A stretch of DNA of 64,000 bases from CAJQQK01 sp963696075 (GCA_963696075.1 CAVOJD010000002.1:1-64000); one strand, 5' to 3'. Shown: positions 26,572 to 35,977, numbered from the stretch's first letter. Notes: generated by a model from the letters alone, not told the origin. Numbers and translations are program-made.

Positions 26572-28140
26572 TTATTTCTTCTCGACGTTCCAGAGCACCG
26601 GCACACCGGCTGCAATGATCCCTGACACGTTCTTCGAGTGGAAGCCCATGTTGTACCATTGGCCGAGATGGATGTGTGTCGGATACTCGACCCAGCGCTT
26701 CTGGATCGCCGCAACAATCTCCTTCTGCTTGGCCGTATCCGACGCCCGCGCGAAGTCATCGCGAAGCTTCTGGATCTGATCGTCACACGGCCACCCGAAC
26801 AGCGCCTTGTCACACCCTGCGTTCAGGAACGCATGCGCGACCGGGTTGAACAGGTCACCCGCCGTCCATGACGTGATGAACGCGTTCCACCCGCCTTCAC
26901 CCGGCTTGTCCTTCTTCGACCGTCTGGCAACCAGCGTCTGCCAGTCCATCGACTGCATATCGACCTTGAAGCCGACCTTCTCCATCAGCGACTTGGCGAC
27001 AGGGGCAAGGTTGGTGAGCACATAAAGGTCCGTCGAGTGCATCAGCACGACCGGCGTCCCATCGTAGCCCGCCTCCTTCAGCAGGTCGCGCGCCTTCTTG
27101 AAGTTCGATTCAAGCAGCCCCTCCATGTGGGCATCCGTCTCGAACGGCATCCCGCAAACGAACAGCGCCTTGCACAGCTTGTAGTATTCTTCGCTGCCAA
27201 CGACCGCCTTCACGAAGTCTTCCTGGTTGAACGCATAAAGCAGCGCCTGGCGGACCTTTGGATTGTCGAATGGCGGGTGCAGGTTGTTGTAGCGGAAGGT
27301 GTACTGGTTGCCGGCCGGGTTCCAGTTCGTGTTGGTGACCTTGGCTTCCGCCTTCATCAGCGGGTGCAGATCGTGCGGCGGGCTTTCGAGATAATCGACT
27401 TCGCCAGCGATCAGCGCGTTGACCGCCTGCTGGTGGTCACGGATCGGGATCCACTCGACGCGGTCGACCTTGGCAACCTTACCGCCTGCCAGTCCGGACG
27501 CCGGCTCCGAGCGCGGCACGTACTTGTCGAACTTCTTGTAGACGATCTTCGAGCCGGGCTTCCATTCCGCTTCAACGAACACGAACGGTCCAGAGCCGGT
27601 AAACTCCTTGATCTGCTCGCTCGGCGGCGTCGCGGCGACACGCTTCGGCATCATGAACGGCACGTTCGACGACGGCTTGCCCAGCGCCAGCGTCACGAGG
27701 CCCGTCGGCGAATTCAGCTTGATCTCGATCGTCTTGTCGTCTTTCGCCGTCAGGCTGTCGACGAAGCTCATGAGCTTCTGGCCCATGGCGTCCTTCTGCC
27801 CCCAACGCTTGATCGAGGCGACGCAGTCCTCCGCCGTCACCGGCTGACCGTCATGCCACGTCAAACCATCACGCAGCGTCATCGTGTGCGTGAGCTTGTC
27901 GTCGGAAACGTCGTGCTTGCCGACCATCTGCGGCTGCACATTGCCGTCCGCATCCAGCGCGAACAGCGTGTCGTAGATCATGTATCCATGATTTCGAGAA
28001 ATATATGCCGTCGTCCAGATCGGATCGACAATCTTGAGGTCGGAATGCGGCACGAACTTGAGCACCGTCTCGGCCTTGGCCGCCGCAACCGACATGGCAA
28101 ACGCGGCGGCGCCAAGAAGAACCTTTAAGGGCCACTTCAT
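26572..28140 (-). CDS. Peptide/dipeptide ABC transporter substrate-binding protein
   Basis: A 522-residue extracytoplasmic solute-binding protein (SBP_bac_5 family). The signal peptide is MKWPLKVLLGAAAFAMSVAAAKA, with likely cleavage after AKA. The mature domain shows the family pattern PIWTTAYISRNHGYMIYDTLF and later LRDGLTWHDGQPVTAEDCVASIKRW. It delivers peptides or similar compounds to the DppBC-type permease downstream. An AGGGAGCG precedes the ATG. The exact ligand is unknown; surrounding hydrolases suggest a modified or gamma-linked peptide or amide. Confidence 0.92.
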   Translation of the reverse strand: MKWPLKVLLGAAAFAMSVAAAKAETVLKFVPHSDLKIVDPIWTTAYISRNHGYMIYDTLFALDADGNVQPQMVGKHDVSDDKLTHTMTLRDGLTWHDGQPVTAEDCVASIKRWGQKDAMGQKLMSFVDSLTAKDDKTIEIKLNSPTGLVTLALGKPSSNVPFMMPKRVAATPPSEQIKEFTGSGPFVFVEAEWKPGSKIVYKKFDKYVPRSEPASGLAGGKVAKVDRVEWIPIRDHQQAVNALIAGEVDYLESPPHDLHPLMKAEAKVTNTNWNPAGNQYTFRYNNLHPPFDNPKVRQALLYAFNQEDFVKAVVGSEEYYKLCKALFVCGMPFETDAHMEGLLESNFKKARDLLKEAGYDGTPVVLMHSTDLYVLTNLAPVAKSLMEKVGFKVDMQSMDWQTLVARRSKKDKPGEGGWNAFITSWTAGDLFNPVAHAFLNAGCDKALFGWPCDDQIQKLRDDFARASDTAKQKEIVAAIQKRWVEYPTHIHLGQWYNMGFHSKNVSGIIAAGVPVLWNVEKK

Positions 28141-28344
28141 CTAACTTCGCTCCCTTTCTCCCTTTGTGCGGCAAGCCGGATCGGCCAACTCGCCATCACT
28201 CCGGAGTTTCAGGGCCGAACCGTGGGTGCGTCAAGGCGCATTGTTCGGGAAATGAGCGATTATCTCTAAGGCATCTTGCCAAATAACTGCCCACACCCTC
28301 GCGATCAGGCCAATCAGGCCCCCGCGCCGGACGCGCTACAGCCG

Positions 28345-29838
28345 CTAGCCTTGCGGCATCAACCGAACGCCCGCGCGCACCTTTCGATAATTGAGCTGGT
28401 GATGATCGATCGCGACCGGCCCCGGCGCCACCGCAACCAGGATCGTCTCGGCACGCGGCGTGAAATCCGCCCGGAAATGAACCGAACTCTTGACCACCAC
28501 AATCGGCAGCGCCGCCACATCCAACCCCAGATGATAGAAGATCGAGCTGTCCGCCGTCTGCGCCGGTTTCGATACGACCACCACCCCCACCCCCTCGGCG
28601 ACAGTTTCCAGAAGTGCGATTTTGCCGAGGTTGATCTCGAGCCCGCCCTTCATCGCGCCAAGCCCAATCCAGCTATCCTCGCGCACCCGCTTCACCCGGC
28701 ATCGCACCACGACCGGCGCATCGCCCGGATAGCGCTTGCCGCCGATCCGGAAATCCGCGACCGCCCCCTCGCCCGCTTCATGCGCCGCAGCCGCCGTCTC
28801 GGGATCGACAATCGCGCCGATCACCGCCCCCTTGGCCTCATTCGCGATCAGCGCCCTCAAAACCCCTGTCGTATCGCCCGGCCCGCCACCACCGGGATTA
28901 TCCTGCGTGTCGGCCACCACCACCGGCTTGCTGGCGCCCTCGGCCAACGTCAGCGCACGCTTGATGCACGCATCGGCCTCGTAGAACTCCGGCAGGAACT
29001 GGGCTTCACGTGCCGCGATCTCGGCGGCAAACGCGTCCGCCACGGCATCCGCCGTCGCCTGGTCCCGCGCGAAACTGATCACACTCGGCCCGACGTCGGC
29101 GAAATCGGCGTGCGGAAACCCGGAGGCGAACGACAAGCCCTCGAGACCCTCATACTCACTCAGGTACTGCTCCAGCCGCGACAGATAGATCTCCTTCGCT
29201 GGCGTGAAGTCGGTGCACCCGCCGTTGATCGGGATCAGGAAATCGAGCTGGCGAAACGCCTTCGCCGGCCGCCGACCGCCCTCAAGCATCCGCATCAATC
29301 CCGCCGCTGCCCGCCGCCCCGTCTCCGCCAGGTCGATATGCGGGTAGTAGCGGTACATGTCGATATAATCGGCATGACGAACCATCGCCTCCGTCACGTT
29401 CGCATGAAGATCAAGCGCCACCGCGATCGGTAGATCGACGCCGACGACCTCGCGCACACGGCGCAGCAACTCGCCTTCCCCATCATCGACATGCTCGGCG
29501 ACCATGGCCCCGTGCAACTCGAGGAAAAGGCCATCGAGCGGCCCCGCATCGCGCAACAGGTCGAGGATCTGGCCACAGATGCGCTCATAGGCATCCTCCG
29601 TCACCTGCGCACTCGGCGTCGCCGTGCACCAGAGCAGCGGCACGACCTCGTGTCCCTCCGCTTCCAGCGCCTCGATCCCGCCGGTCGTCGGGATATTCTT
29701 GCCCTTGAGCGCGACGATGAGATCAGCCCCCGTCACCAGCGGCGGATAGGCCTTCGCCTCCGCAAACGCGTTGTAGTCCGCCTTGACCGGCGCAAACGTG
29801 TTGGTCTCATGCTCGAAGCCGGCGACACCGATACGCAT
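28345..29838 (-). CDS. M81-family metallopeptidase (MlrC-like)
   Basis: A 497-residue protein starting MRIGVAGFEHETNTFAPVKA, the hallmark of the M81 (microcystinase C/MlrC) family. Conserved acidic and histidine residues appear in ELHGAMVAEH and DLHANVT, and the metal-site-like DTQDNPGGGGPGDTTG follows. MlrC degrades linear microcystin peptides, but most family members sit beside peptide transporters and act on unknown small peptides. Here it lies between an M20 hydrolase and the Dpp binding protein, supporting a role in catabolism of an imported compound. Confidence 0.88.
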   Translation of the reverse strand: MRIGVAGFEHETNTFAPVKADYNAFAEAKAYPPLVTGADLIVALKGKNIPTTGGIEALEAEGHEVVPLLWCTATPSAQVTEDAYERICGQILDLLRDAGPLDGLFLELHGAMVAEHVDDGEGELLRRVREVVGVDLPIAVALDLHANVTEAMVRHADYIDMYRYYPHIDLAETGRRAAAGLMRMLEGGRRPAKAFRQLDFLIPINGGCTDFTPAKEIYLSRLEQYLSEYEGLEGLSFASGFPHADFADVGPSVISFARDQATADAVADAFAAEIAAREAQFLPEFYEADACIKRALTLAEGASKPVVVADTQDNPGGGGPGDTTGVLRALIANEAKGAVIGAIVDPETAAAAHEAGEGAVADFRIGGKRYPGDAPVVVRCRVKRVREDSWIGLGAMKGGLEINLGKIALLETVAEGVGVVVVSKPAQTADSSIFYHLGLDVAALPIVVVKSSVHFRADFTPRAETILVAVAPGPVAIDHHQLNYRKVRAGVRLMPQG

Positions 29839-29847
29839 GATCTCTCC

Positions 29848-31038
29848 TCAGTCTGTTTCCCGCGACAGCTTGCGCTCCGTAATCCGTGCATAGAGCGCAG
29901 CGCCAATCGGCAGCACCTCGTCATTGAAGTCGTAATAGGGGTTGTGGACCGGCGCGCTGTTCTCGCCGTTGCCGATGTTGATATAGGCGCCCGGCACCTT
30001 CTCCAGCATGAAACTGAAATCTTCCGACGCCGATGCCGGCGGCTTGTTGCGGTCGACGTTTTCTTCACCGACCATTTCCGCAGCCGTATCCGCGATCTCA
30101 CCCGCAGCTTGAAGATCGTTGACCAGTGGCGCGAAGATGAACCGGAAGTCGAGGTCCCCCGACGCCCCGTGCCCCTCGGCGATGCCCTTCACAATCCGCC
30201 CCATGGCCTTTTCGATCGCCTCCATCGTCTCCCGCTTCATCGTCCGCACGGTGCCCCCGAGACGCGCCGTCTCCGGGATCACGTTATAGGCATCACCTGC
30301 ATGGAACTTTGTAACGCTGACGACGGCTGTCTCCGCCGGCGGCAGATTGCGCGCGACGATCGATTGCAGCGCCGTCGTTATGCCGGCCGCCGCCACGACC
30401 GGATCGACGGATGCTTCTGGCCGCGCACCGTGCGCCCCCTTCCCCTTGATCGTGATGTCAAAGAAGGCCCCCGCCGTCATTGCCGTGCCGGGCGTAATCG
30501 AGAAGTGGCCGACCGGCGCACCGGGCCGGTTGTGCATCCCGTAGATGGTATCGCAGGGAAACCGATCGAAGAGGCCGTCCTTGAGCATCGCTTCGGCCCC
30601 GCCCGCGCCTTCCTCTCCCGGCTGGAAGATGAAGTTGACGGTGCCCGAAAAGTTCCGCGTCTCGGCCAGATACCGCGCCGCCCCGAGCAACATCGTGGTA
30701 TGCCCGTCATGCCCGCACGCATGCATCTTGCCCGCCGTCTTGCTCTTGTAGATCGCCCCCGTCGCCTCATCGATCGGCAGGGCGTCCATGTCCGCCCTGA
30801 GCCCAATCCGCCCCGGCGCGTTGCCTTGTCGCAAAACACCGACGACCCCAGTCCCACCGACACCCCGGTGGACCTCGATGCCCCAGGATTCCAGCAGCTT
30901 GGCGACGAGTTCCGCCGTCCGGTGCTCCTCCATGCCAAGCTCCGGGTGAGCATGGATGTCGCGGCGAATTTCGACCAATTCGTCGCTGAAAGCCTCGATC
31001 GCGCGCTGCACCTCTTGTGCGGTATTCGGCTGGGTCAT
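29848..31038 (-). CDS. M20 amidohydrolase (hippurate hydrolase-like)
   Basis: A 396-residue M20D-family amidohydrolase. Key motifs are DIHAHPELGMEEHRTAELVA, GRIGLRADMDALPI, and the metal-binding ACGHDGHTTMLLGAARYLAE, followed by FQPGEEGAGGAEAML. These match HipO and IAA-amino-acid hydrolases, which split N-acyl amino acids. The ATG at 31038 gives the family N-terminus; the frame is open to 31116. It is the first gene of the minus-strand operon, divergent from the epimerase gene, and ends 9 bases before the M81 gene. Confidence 0.88.
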   Translation of the reverse strand: MTQPNTAQEVQRAIEAFSDELVEIRRDIHAHPELGMEEHRTAELVAKLLESWGIEVHRGVGGTGVVGVLRQGNAPGRIGLRADMDALPIDEATGAIYKSKTAGKMHACGHDGHTTMLLGAARYLAETRNFSGTVNFIFQPGEEGAGGAEAMLKDGLFDRFPCDTIYGMHNRPGAPVGHFSITPGTAMTAGAFFDITIKGKGAHGARPEASVDPVVAAAGITTALQSIVARNLPPAETAVVSVTKFHAGDAYNVIPETARLGGTVRTMKRETMEAIEKAMGRIVKGIAEGHGASGDLDFRFIFAPLVNDLQAAGEIADTAAEMVGEENVDRNKPPASASEDFSFMLEKVPGAYINIGNGENSAPVHNPYYDFNDEVLPIGAALYARITERKLSRETD

Positions 31039-31216
31039 TGCCTCGGCCACCTCCGTTTCGGTGTTGGAATTCAACTTCCCAAGTGTGACGGGAAACCCAC
31101 GTCTTTGGCAACGCACAACTCACCACCGCCCCCGAACGCTCTCGCTACACTTGCCGAACGTGCCCCGGCGCTCCATCTTGTCCCGGCAGCATCCCTCATA
31201 TGAAAGACACCTACCC

Positions 31217-32110
31217 ATGCGCGCATTGGTCACCGGCGGCAGCGGCTTCATCGGCGCCTGGATCATCAAGGCCCTGATCGAGAAGGGCTACGACATCCGC
31301 TCCTTCGACATTCGCCCCGACCGCCGCGTGGCCGGCAATATCCTCGCCAGCGCGACGGACAACGTTGACTGGCGCATCGGCGACGTCGCCGACACCAACG
31401 CCGTCAAGGAAGCAGCCGAGGGCTGCGACCTCATCGTCCACCTCGCAGCCATCCTCACCCCGGATTGCCAGCAAAACCCGATCCGCGGCGTGAACGTCAA
31501 TCTGGTCGGCACGCTGAATGTCTTCGAAGCCGCCCGCGAACTGGGGCTGGCAAAAGTCCTCTACATGTCGAGCGCCGGCGTCTTTGGCCCCGACCACGCA
31601 GCCGTCCCCGAACCAACGACGCTCTATGGCGCCTTCAAGCTCGCCGGCGAAGGCGCGGCCCGCGCCTATTGGGCCGACCACAAGATCGCCTCCGTCGGCT
31701 TCCGCCCCCTGATCGTCTATGGCCCCGAGCGCGAAACCGGCCTCACCGCCGCCCCCTCCCTTGCCTGCCGGGCCGCAGCCCGCGGCCAGGATGCGGAAAT
31801 CCCTTTCTCCGGCGTAACCGACTTTGTCTACGTCACGGATGTGGCAGCCGCCTTTGCCGTGGCAGCAGACGCCGAACCGAATGGCGCCCGGGTCTATAAC
31901 GTCACGGGAGAAACCTGTTCGGCCGCCGACTTCGCAAGTGCCGTCACCGCCGCGGCCCCAGGCGTCCAGATCACCTCGGCCGGCCCGAGCCTTCCCGTCT
32001 CAGCCGGCATGGACGGCACCGCGCTCCGAAATGACTTCCCCGGCCTCCCCCTGACATCGGTCGCAGACGGCATCAGCCGCACGATCGCCTTCTATCGGGA
32101 ATTGAAGTAG
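31217..32110 (+). CDS. NAD-dependent epimerase/dehydratase family protein
   Basis: A 297-residue extended short-chain dehydrogenase. The N-terminal MRALVTGGSGFIGAWI carries the GxxGxxG nucleotide motif, and HLAA follows. In the usual Tyr-x-x-x-Lys position the sequence reads YGAFK, with an upstream SSAGVFG serine region, so the catalytic triad appears intact. The start is the ATG at 31217; the frame is open further upstream but overlaps the divergent promoter. It stands alone with no sugar genes nearby, so the substrate is unknown. Confidence 0.85.
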   Translation: MRALVTGGSGFIGAWIIKALIEKGYDIRSFDIRPDRRVAGNILASATDNVDWRIGDVADTNAVKEAAEGCDLIVHLAAILTPDCQQNPIRGVNVNLVGTLNVFEAARELGLAKVLYMSSAGVFGPDHAAVPEPTTLYGAFKLAGEGAARAYWADHKIASVGFRPLIVYGPERETGLTAAPSLACRAAARGQDAEIPFSGVTDFVYVTDVAAAFAVAADAEPNGARVYNVTGETCSAADFASAVTAAAPGVQITSAGPSLPVSAGMDGTALRNDFPGLPLTSVADGISRTIAFYRELK

Positions 32111-32143
32111 CTGCGGCGTGTTGATCAACGCCCTCAGTGTCAC

Positions 32144-32611
32144 TCAGCGCCGATCCGCGCCAACGCGCCCTTCAGCCACCACCTGCGCCCGCCGCCACAG
32201 GAATTCGAGCCGCACCGCGTCCTCATGCAGCACCCGGTAGTCCGGCTTCTGCTCTCCGGTCCTCTCAAAATCGGCGCGAGACCAGACCACGGCTTCAAGC
32301 GGTTCGAGCGCATGACCGAAAGCTGCGTGCGTCTCAAGAAATCCAAGCCCCGCGAACTCGCCCGCTTTGTAAATCCGCGTCGGCGCACCACCCGGCTCCC
32401 CTTCCGGCAAAATCCCCGAGACCTGCAACCGCCCCTTCCGGATCCGATAGACCAGGCCGCCTTTCGCCTCCCCCGGTGAGAATAAAGCCTCCCCCGCCTC
32501 AAGCCGCACCACCATACCGCGGCGGCGCCCGCCAACCGATTCCGCGCCGCGTCCCGCCCCTTTGCGCTTCCTGGCCCGTCCCTGTCGGTACGCATAGTCG
32601 AAGGCCATCAC
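32144..32611 (-). CDS. Cyclic-nucleotide-binding-like domain protein without HTH
   Basis: A 155-residue protein whose middle (about 33-115) resembles the cNMP-binding jelly roll of Crp/Fnr regulators: VVRLEAGEALFSPGEAKGG, VYRIRKGRLQVSG, then YKAGEFAGLGFLE. The N-terminus is Arg- and Lys-rich. The C-terminal 40 residues are too short for a winged helix and show no helix-turn-helix pattern. It may be a truncated regulator or a stand-alone sensor. It is convergent with the epimerase gene. Alternatives are possible because the similarity is moderate. Confidence 0.6.
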   Translation of the reverse strand: MMAFDYAYRQGRARKRKGAGRGAESVGGRRRGMVVRLEAGEALFSPGEAKGGLVYRIRKGRLQVSGILPEGEPGGAPTRIYKAGEFAGLGFLETHAAFGHALEPLEAVVWSRADFERTGEQKPDYRVLHEDAVRLEFLWRRAQVVAEGRVGADRR

Positions 32612-32949
32612 TATCCTCGTCGTGGGCGGCGCCCCAAAAGTTGCACAGTCAATTGTCGAATTCTCAGCCGCCTTTACTGACGCGCGACAATAGCAGCGGA
32701 CGCCGACACTTGACCTGATCAGAACTTATCCTGCTTTCCCAGCAAGTTTGGGAGCAAAAACCGGCCTTATTGTTAAGCATGCAGACCATTTGGCCTCGGA
32801 CCGAGGGCACCATTGATAACCTTGCCCCCAAAAGGCGCGCTGAACCACACCACTGTGAGCCAGACGTTTCAGATCGGCCGTTGGACCAGCGCAGGCCCAG
32901 GCGCAGATCCTGGCGTCGGCCCTGGCGCAACAGCTCTACGATCTTGCGA
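32612..32949. other. 338-base intergenic region, no gene seen
   Basis: The region is less GC-rich than its surroundings and lies between the end of the amidotransferase gene and the start of the cNMP-like gene, both on the minus strand. Small reading frames here have poor codon structure. It probably holds the promoter of the cNMP-like gene, but I cannot place it. Confidence 0.4.
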
Positions 32950-33642
32950 TTACGCGGAAACCGAACGGGAACCCGCCGCCTCGCTCGCCGCAATGAAGGC
33001 CCGGAAGAGTTTCCGGTGCGCGCCGCGATAAATCAGAAACTCCGGATGCCATTGCACCCCCATGCGGAACCGTGAATTGGGGTCCTCGATCGCCTGAATC
33101 ACCCGAAACTCATCGCGCGCGGCAACCCTCAGCCCCTCGCCCAGTTCCGCGACCGCCTGGCGATGCAGCGAATTCACGCGCAGTGTCTCTCGTCCAAAAA
33201 TCTCACTCAGCCGCGTCCCCTCGACGAATGACACACGCTTCGCCGGCAGCGGCGTCCACAGCTCCGGCACGTCATAGTCGGACAGATCCTGGTGCAGCGT
33301 GCCGTTCAGAAACACATTGATCATCTGCGCGCCGCGGCACACGCCAAGCACCGGCAGGTCGCGCGTTGCCGCATACCCGAGAATGGCAAGTTCCATGGCA
33401 TCGCGCGCAGGATCGATCCGGACGTCGAGCGCCGCTTCGCCGCGATAGAGTTCCGCGCCGATATCATCGCCACCGCCGATGATGAATCCATCGAAGCGCT
33501 CGAATGTATCGATCTCGACAGGGGCCACGAGGCGTTCCGGGCGTGCCCCCATCAGGTTCATCGAGAGCCAGTAGAACCACCACATATAGCGCCCGCCGCC
33601 GAGCGAACTGGTCACCCCGATGCGCGGTCTTCGCCTCGTCAT
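32950..33642 (-). CDS. Class I glutamine amidotransferase-like hydrolase (peptidase C26 family)
   Basis: A 230-residue class I glutamine amidotransferase of the gamma-glutamyl-GABA hydrolase (PuuD) type. The nucleophile elbow reads GVCRGAQMIN with the catalytic Cys, and the catalytic His-Glu pair lies in GVQWHPEFL. FIIGGGDDIG near residue 55 is also typical. It begins in a four-base overlap with the upstream amidoligase gene, so the two proteins are made together. In this pairing it may remove or edit what the ligase attaches, or supply ammonia; which one cannot be told from sequence. PuuD itself is less likely, as no other putrescine genes are present. Confidence 0.87.
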   Translation of the reverse strand: MTRRRPRIGVTSSLGGGRYMWWFYWLSMNLMGARPERLVAPVEIDTFERFDGFIIGGGDDIGAELYRGEAALDVRIDPARDAMELAILGYAATRDLPVLGVCRGAQMINVFLNGTLHQDLSDYDVPELWTPLPAKRVSFVEGTRLSEIFGRETLRVNSLHRQAVAELGEGLRVAARDEFRVIQAIEDPNSRFRMGVQWHPEFLIYRGAHRKLFRAFIAASEAAGSRSVSA

Positions 33643-34634
33643 GACAGGATCAGAAATTCGCTTGCCAACACCGACCAGTCGCGCGCCAGCAGCCGCTCGC
33701 TATTGGCGATATAGGCCTCCCCCATACGATCCAATACCTGGCGCTTCTCGGCCAGTTCCTCGACCACGCACCACCGGTTCCATTCCAGCATCAGATCCCA
33801 ATCCGGATCACCGAGATTGGCATCCGGCAGCCGGTAGTGAAACGTCGGCCGCGCCGCCACCCTGAGATCACGCACGACCCGGCGCACCCGCTCGCTGTCC
33901 AACTCCATGAACAGCGGCAGCATGTCGAGTTCCCGATTTCGCGTCGCATTCTCTCGCAGATAATCATCAATCAGCTCTTCGCGCGTCGGCCAGTAGTCAG
34001 GCGACACGACGCGAGCGATGTAGGCCGGCGGGAACGGCTCGGCAAAGGCTGCGAACTGACGCGTGCCATCGATCTCGATCACCGCTCTCAGCCAGTCGGA
34101 CATCAGCAGATAGGCCTTGAACACGGCCGTGATCCATTCGCTCTCGTCACTCGCAATCTCCGGGTTGAGCTGCGTCCCGAAGGCATAGAACGGGCTCGAC
34201 TTGGTGCCCGATGCCCCCGCCGTCACCAACCGGTCGACCAACGCTTCAAGTTCCCCGAGGCGCGAGAGCACAATTGGCGGACCGACAATTTCGCACGGCA
34301 CGATCAGCGAACTGATGTCTCCATAGATCCGGCGCATCTCTGCCCGAAAATACGAAAACGCATCGCCCTCCGCAGTCTTGTCCTTCTCCTCGCCATACGG
34401 GCGATGGGCGTACTGCGTATCGAGTTCGCAGGTGAAATCACCCAGCGTCGTCCCCCGGACGAAGAGACGGTGGGGATCTTCTTCCTCGATTTCCCCGCCG
34501 TAGCACTGGCGTACGATCTCGGCACAGGCCTGCGCCGAGATCGAGGCAAACTCCAATTCCACCCCAACCCGTCGTTCGCCGCCAGACGGGTTCTTGCGCC
34601 GCGGCGGCATCCGCATTGCTCTTTGAGACATCAT
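33639..34634 (-). CDS. Putative amidoligase family protein
   Basis: A 331-residue member of the putative amidoligase family (PF12224 type, related to glutamine-synthetase-like ATP-dependent ligases). The hallmark RRVGVELEFASIS strand is near the N-terminus, followed by FTCELDTQYAHR and acid-rich metal-site regions. The C-terminal half contains YDYWPTREELIDDYLREN-like and DMLPLF segments. The ATG-ATG at 34634 gives this N-terminus; the open frame to 34772 is Arg-rich and unlikely. It overlaps the amidotransferase-like gene by four bases. The family is predicted to form amide bonds between amino groups and carboxylates, but few members are characterised. Confidence 0.8.
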   Translation of the reverse strand: MMSQRAMRMPPRRKNPSGGERRVGVELEFASISAQACAEIVRQCYGGEIEEEDPHRLFVRGTTLGDFTCELDTQYAHRPYGEEKDKTAEGDAFSYFRAEMRRIYGDISSLIVPCEIVGPPIVLSRLGELEALVDRLVTAGASGTKSSPFYAFGTQLNPEIASDESEWITAVFKAYLLMSDWLRAVIEIDGTRQFAAFAEPFPPAYIARVVSPDYWPTREELIDDYLRENATRNRELDMLPLFMELDSERVRRVVRDLRVAARPTFHYRLPDANLGDPDWDLMLEWNRWCVVEELAEKRQVLDRMGEAYIANSERLLARDWSVLASEFLILS

Positions 34635-34924
34635 GACCTGCCCTACCTCTCCACCTGCGCCCCTGCCCCGAACATGTCCAACATGCCCAACAGCGCGCGG
34701 CCCCGAAAGCTCCCTTCCTCTCTGGACGAAACGAGCGCCGATTGCTTGACGCCTCGATTGCGATCGGACCAAATTGCCCGTTCGCCTGGCCCATCTTCAT
34801 CGGCCAGCCTGCCCCCGGCCGCTACCCGACAGGCAGACTAACACGTTGATCGAGGCAACGTGCCGCCCCCTCGACCTGGTGCTTCACGGCGGCAAACGAA
34901 ACCCTCAAGGGAGGACATAAGAAA

Positions 34925-35827
34925 ATGGCCAGTCACGCAACCGGCGACGGCGGCATCCCGCCACGCGATGCCAAGGCGCGCGGCCTCACGCGCATCATGA
35001 CGCTCGGCGGGCATTACGGCACCCGCAACTACACCGTGAAGGGACTGCGCGACCAGAAAGGAAAGCGCGTCCTGTGTGAAACGCTGCCATTTTCCCCTGA
35101 AGAGGCCGCCGCCGCCGAAGCAGCCGGCATCGACACCATGAAGGTGCGCTTCGATCCCCGCCAGCCGGAACCCGCCATGGCGATCCGCAAGGCCGCCCCC
35201 AACACCTTCATGGCGTTCTCCGTGCCGCTGATCGCCGCCGCCAGCCCCGAAGAAGCCGTCCGCCTCGGTTATGACGCCATGGCCGTCGGCGCCGACGCCA
35301 TCATGTGTCAGTGGGCACCCCGCTATATCGAAGCCGCTGCCGAAGCCGGCATTCCCGTCCAAGGCCACGCCGGCCTCGTCCCCCGCCGCAGCACCTGGAC
35401 CGGTGGCCTCAGGGCGGTCGGCAAGACCCTCGATGAGGCGCTCTGGGTGTTCCGCGAAATCAAGGCGCTCGAGAATGCCGGCGCCTACGCGGTCGAAGTC
35501 GAGGTCATCCCCGAACCCCTCCTCGTCGAGATCACCAAGCGCACCACCCTGCTCACCTCCTCGATCGGCGGCGGCAAGGGCGGCGATCTTCAATTCCTCT
35601 TCGCCGAAGACATTCTCGGCAACAATCCCCCGCCCTATCCGCGCCACTCCAAACAGTACCGCGAGATCTACAAGATGATGCAGGCGATCCAGGACGAGCG
35701 CATCGCAGCCTTCAAGGAATATGTCGCCGACGTCCGCGAGGGCACGTTCCCCGCGCCTGAACACGTCATCAAGGCCCCCGACGGCCTGATCTCCGACTTC
35801 CTCGACGCCGTCGAAAAGGAAAGCTGA
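34925..35827 (+). CDS. PanB-like (ketopantoate hydroxymethyltransferase fold) protein with altered active site
   Basis: A 300-residue TIM-barrel protein aligning with PanB: VQGHAGLVPRRSTWTGGL, then KALENAGAYAVEVEVIPE, then SIGGGKGGDLQFLFAEDILG. The general-base Glu region (VEVIPE) is kept. The Mg-binding Asp in the GDSLG-like motif and the Asp of ADLPF are replaced (here VRFDP and FSVPL), and the PanB Lys is absent. It is therefore unlikely to make ketopantoate and probably acts on another 2-oxo acid or phosphonate-type substrate, as in the wider PEP-mutase/isocitrate-lyase superfamily. A hairpin and 150 bases separate it from the alcohol dehydrogenase gene on the same strand. Confidence 0.7.
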   Translation: MASHATGDGGIPPRDAKARGLTRIMTLGGHYGTRNYTVKGLRDQKGKRVLCETLPFSPEEAAAAEAAGIDTMKVRFDPRQPEPAMAIRKAAPNTFMAFSVPLIAAASPEEAVRLGYDAMAVGADAIMCQWAPRYIEAAAEAGIPVQGHAGLVPRRSTWTGGLRAVGKTLDEALWVFREIKALENAGAYAVEVEVIPEPLLVEITKRTTLLTSSIGGGKGGDLQFLFAEDILGNNPPPYPRHSKQYREIYKMMQAIQDERIAAFKEYVADVREGTFPAPEHVIKAPDGLISDFLDAVEKES

Positions 35828-35909
35828 CGTCGCCGCGCGCGCGGGCGCGCGCCGCCCGCCTGCAAAGCCGGGCGCCCGCAAATAGTTCCATTGTGATCAC
35901 CCACGCCTT

Positions 35910-35927
35910 GCCCGGCGCTTGCCGGGC
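35910..35927 (+). terminator. Short GC hairpin between PanB-like and Fe-ADH genes
   Basis: A 7-bp perfect stem, GCCCGGC with GCCGGGC, closes a GCTT loop. There is no T-run after it, so it may be a weak terminator or an mRNA-stability element. Confidence 0.25.
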
Positions 35928-35977
35928 CGCACCCGCGCGTGCGAGCCTCCTGGAACGCAACGAACCAGGAGAATGAG

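Noticed and set aside
34925..35827. PanB of pantothenate synthesis
   Set aside because: Metal-binding aspartates and the active-site lysine of PanB are missing and no panC is adjacent.
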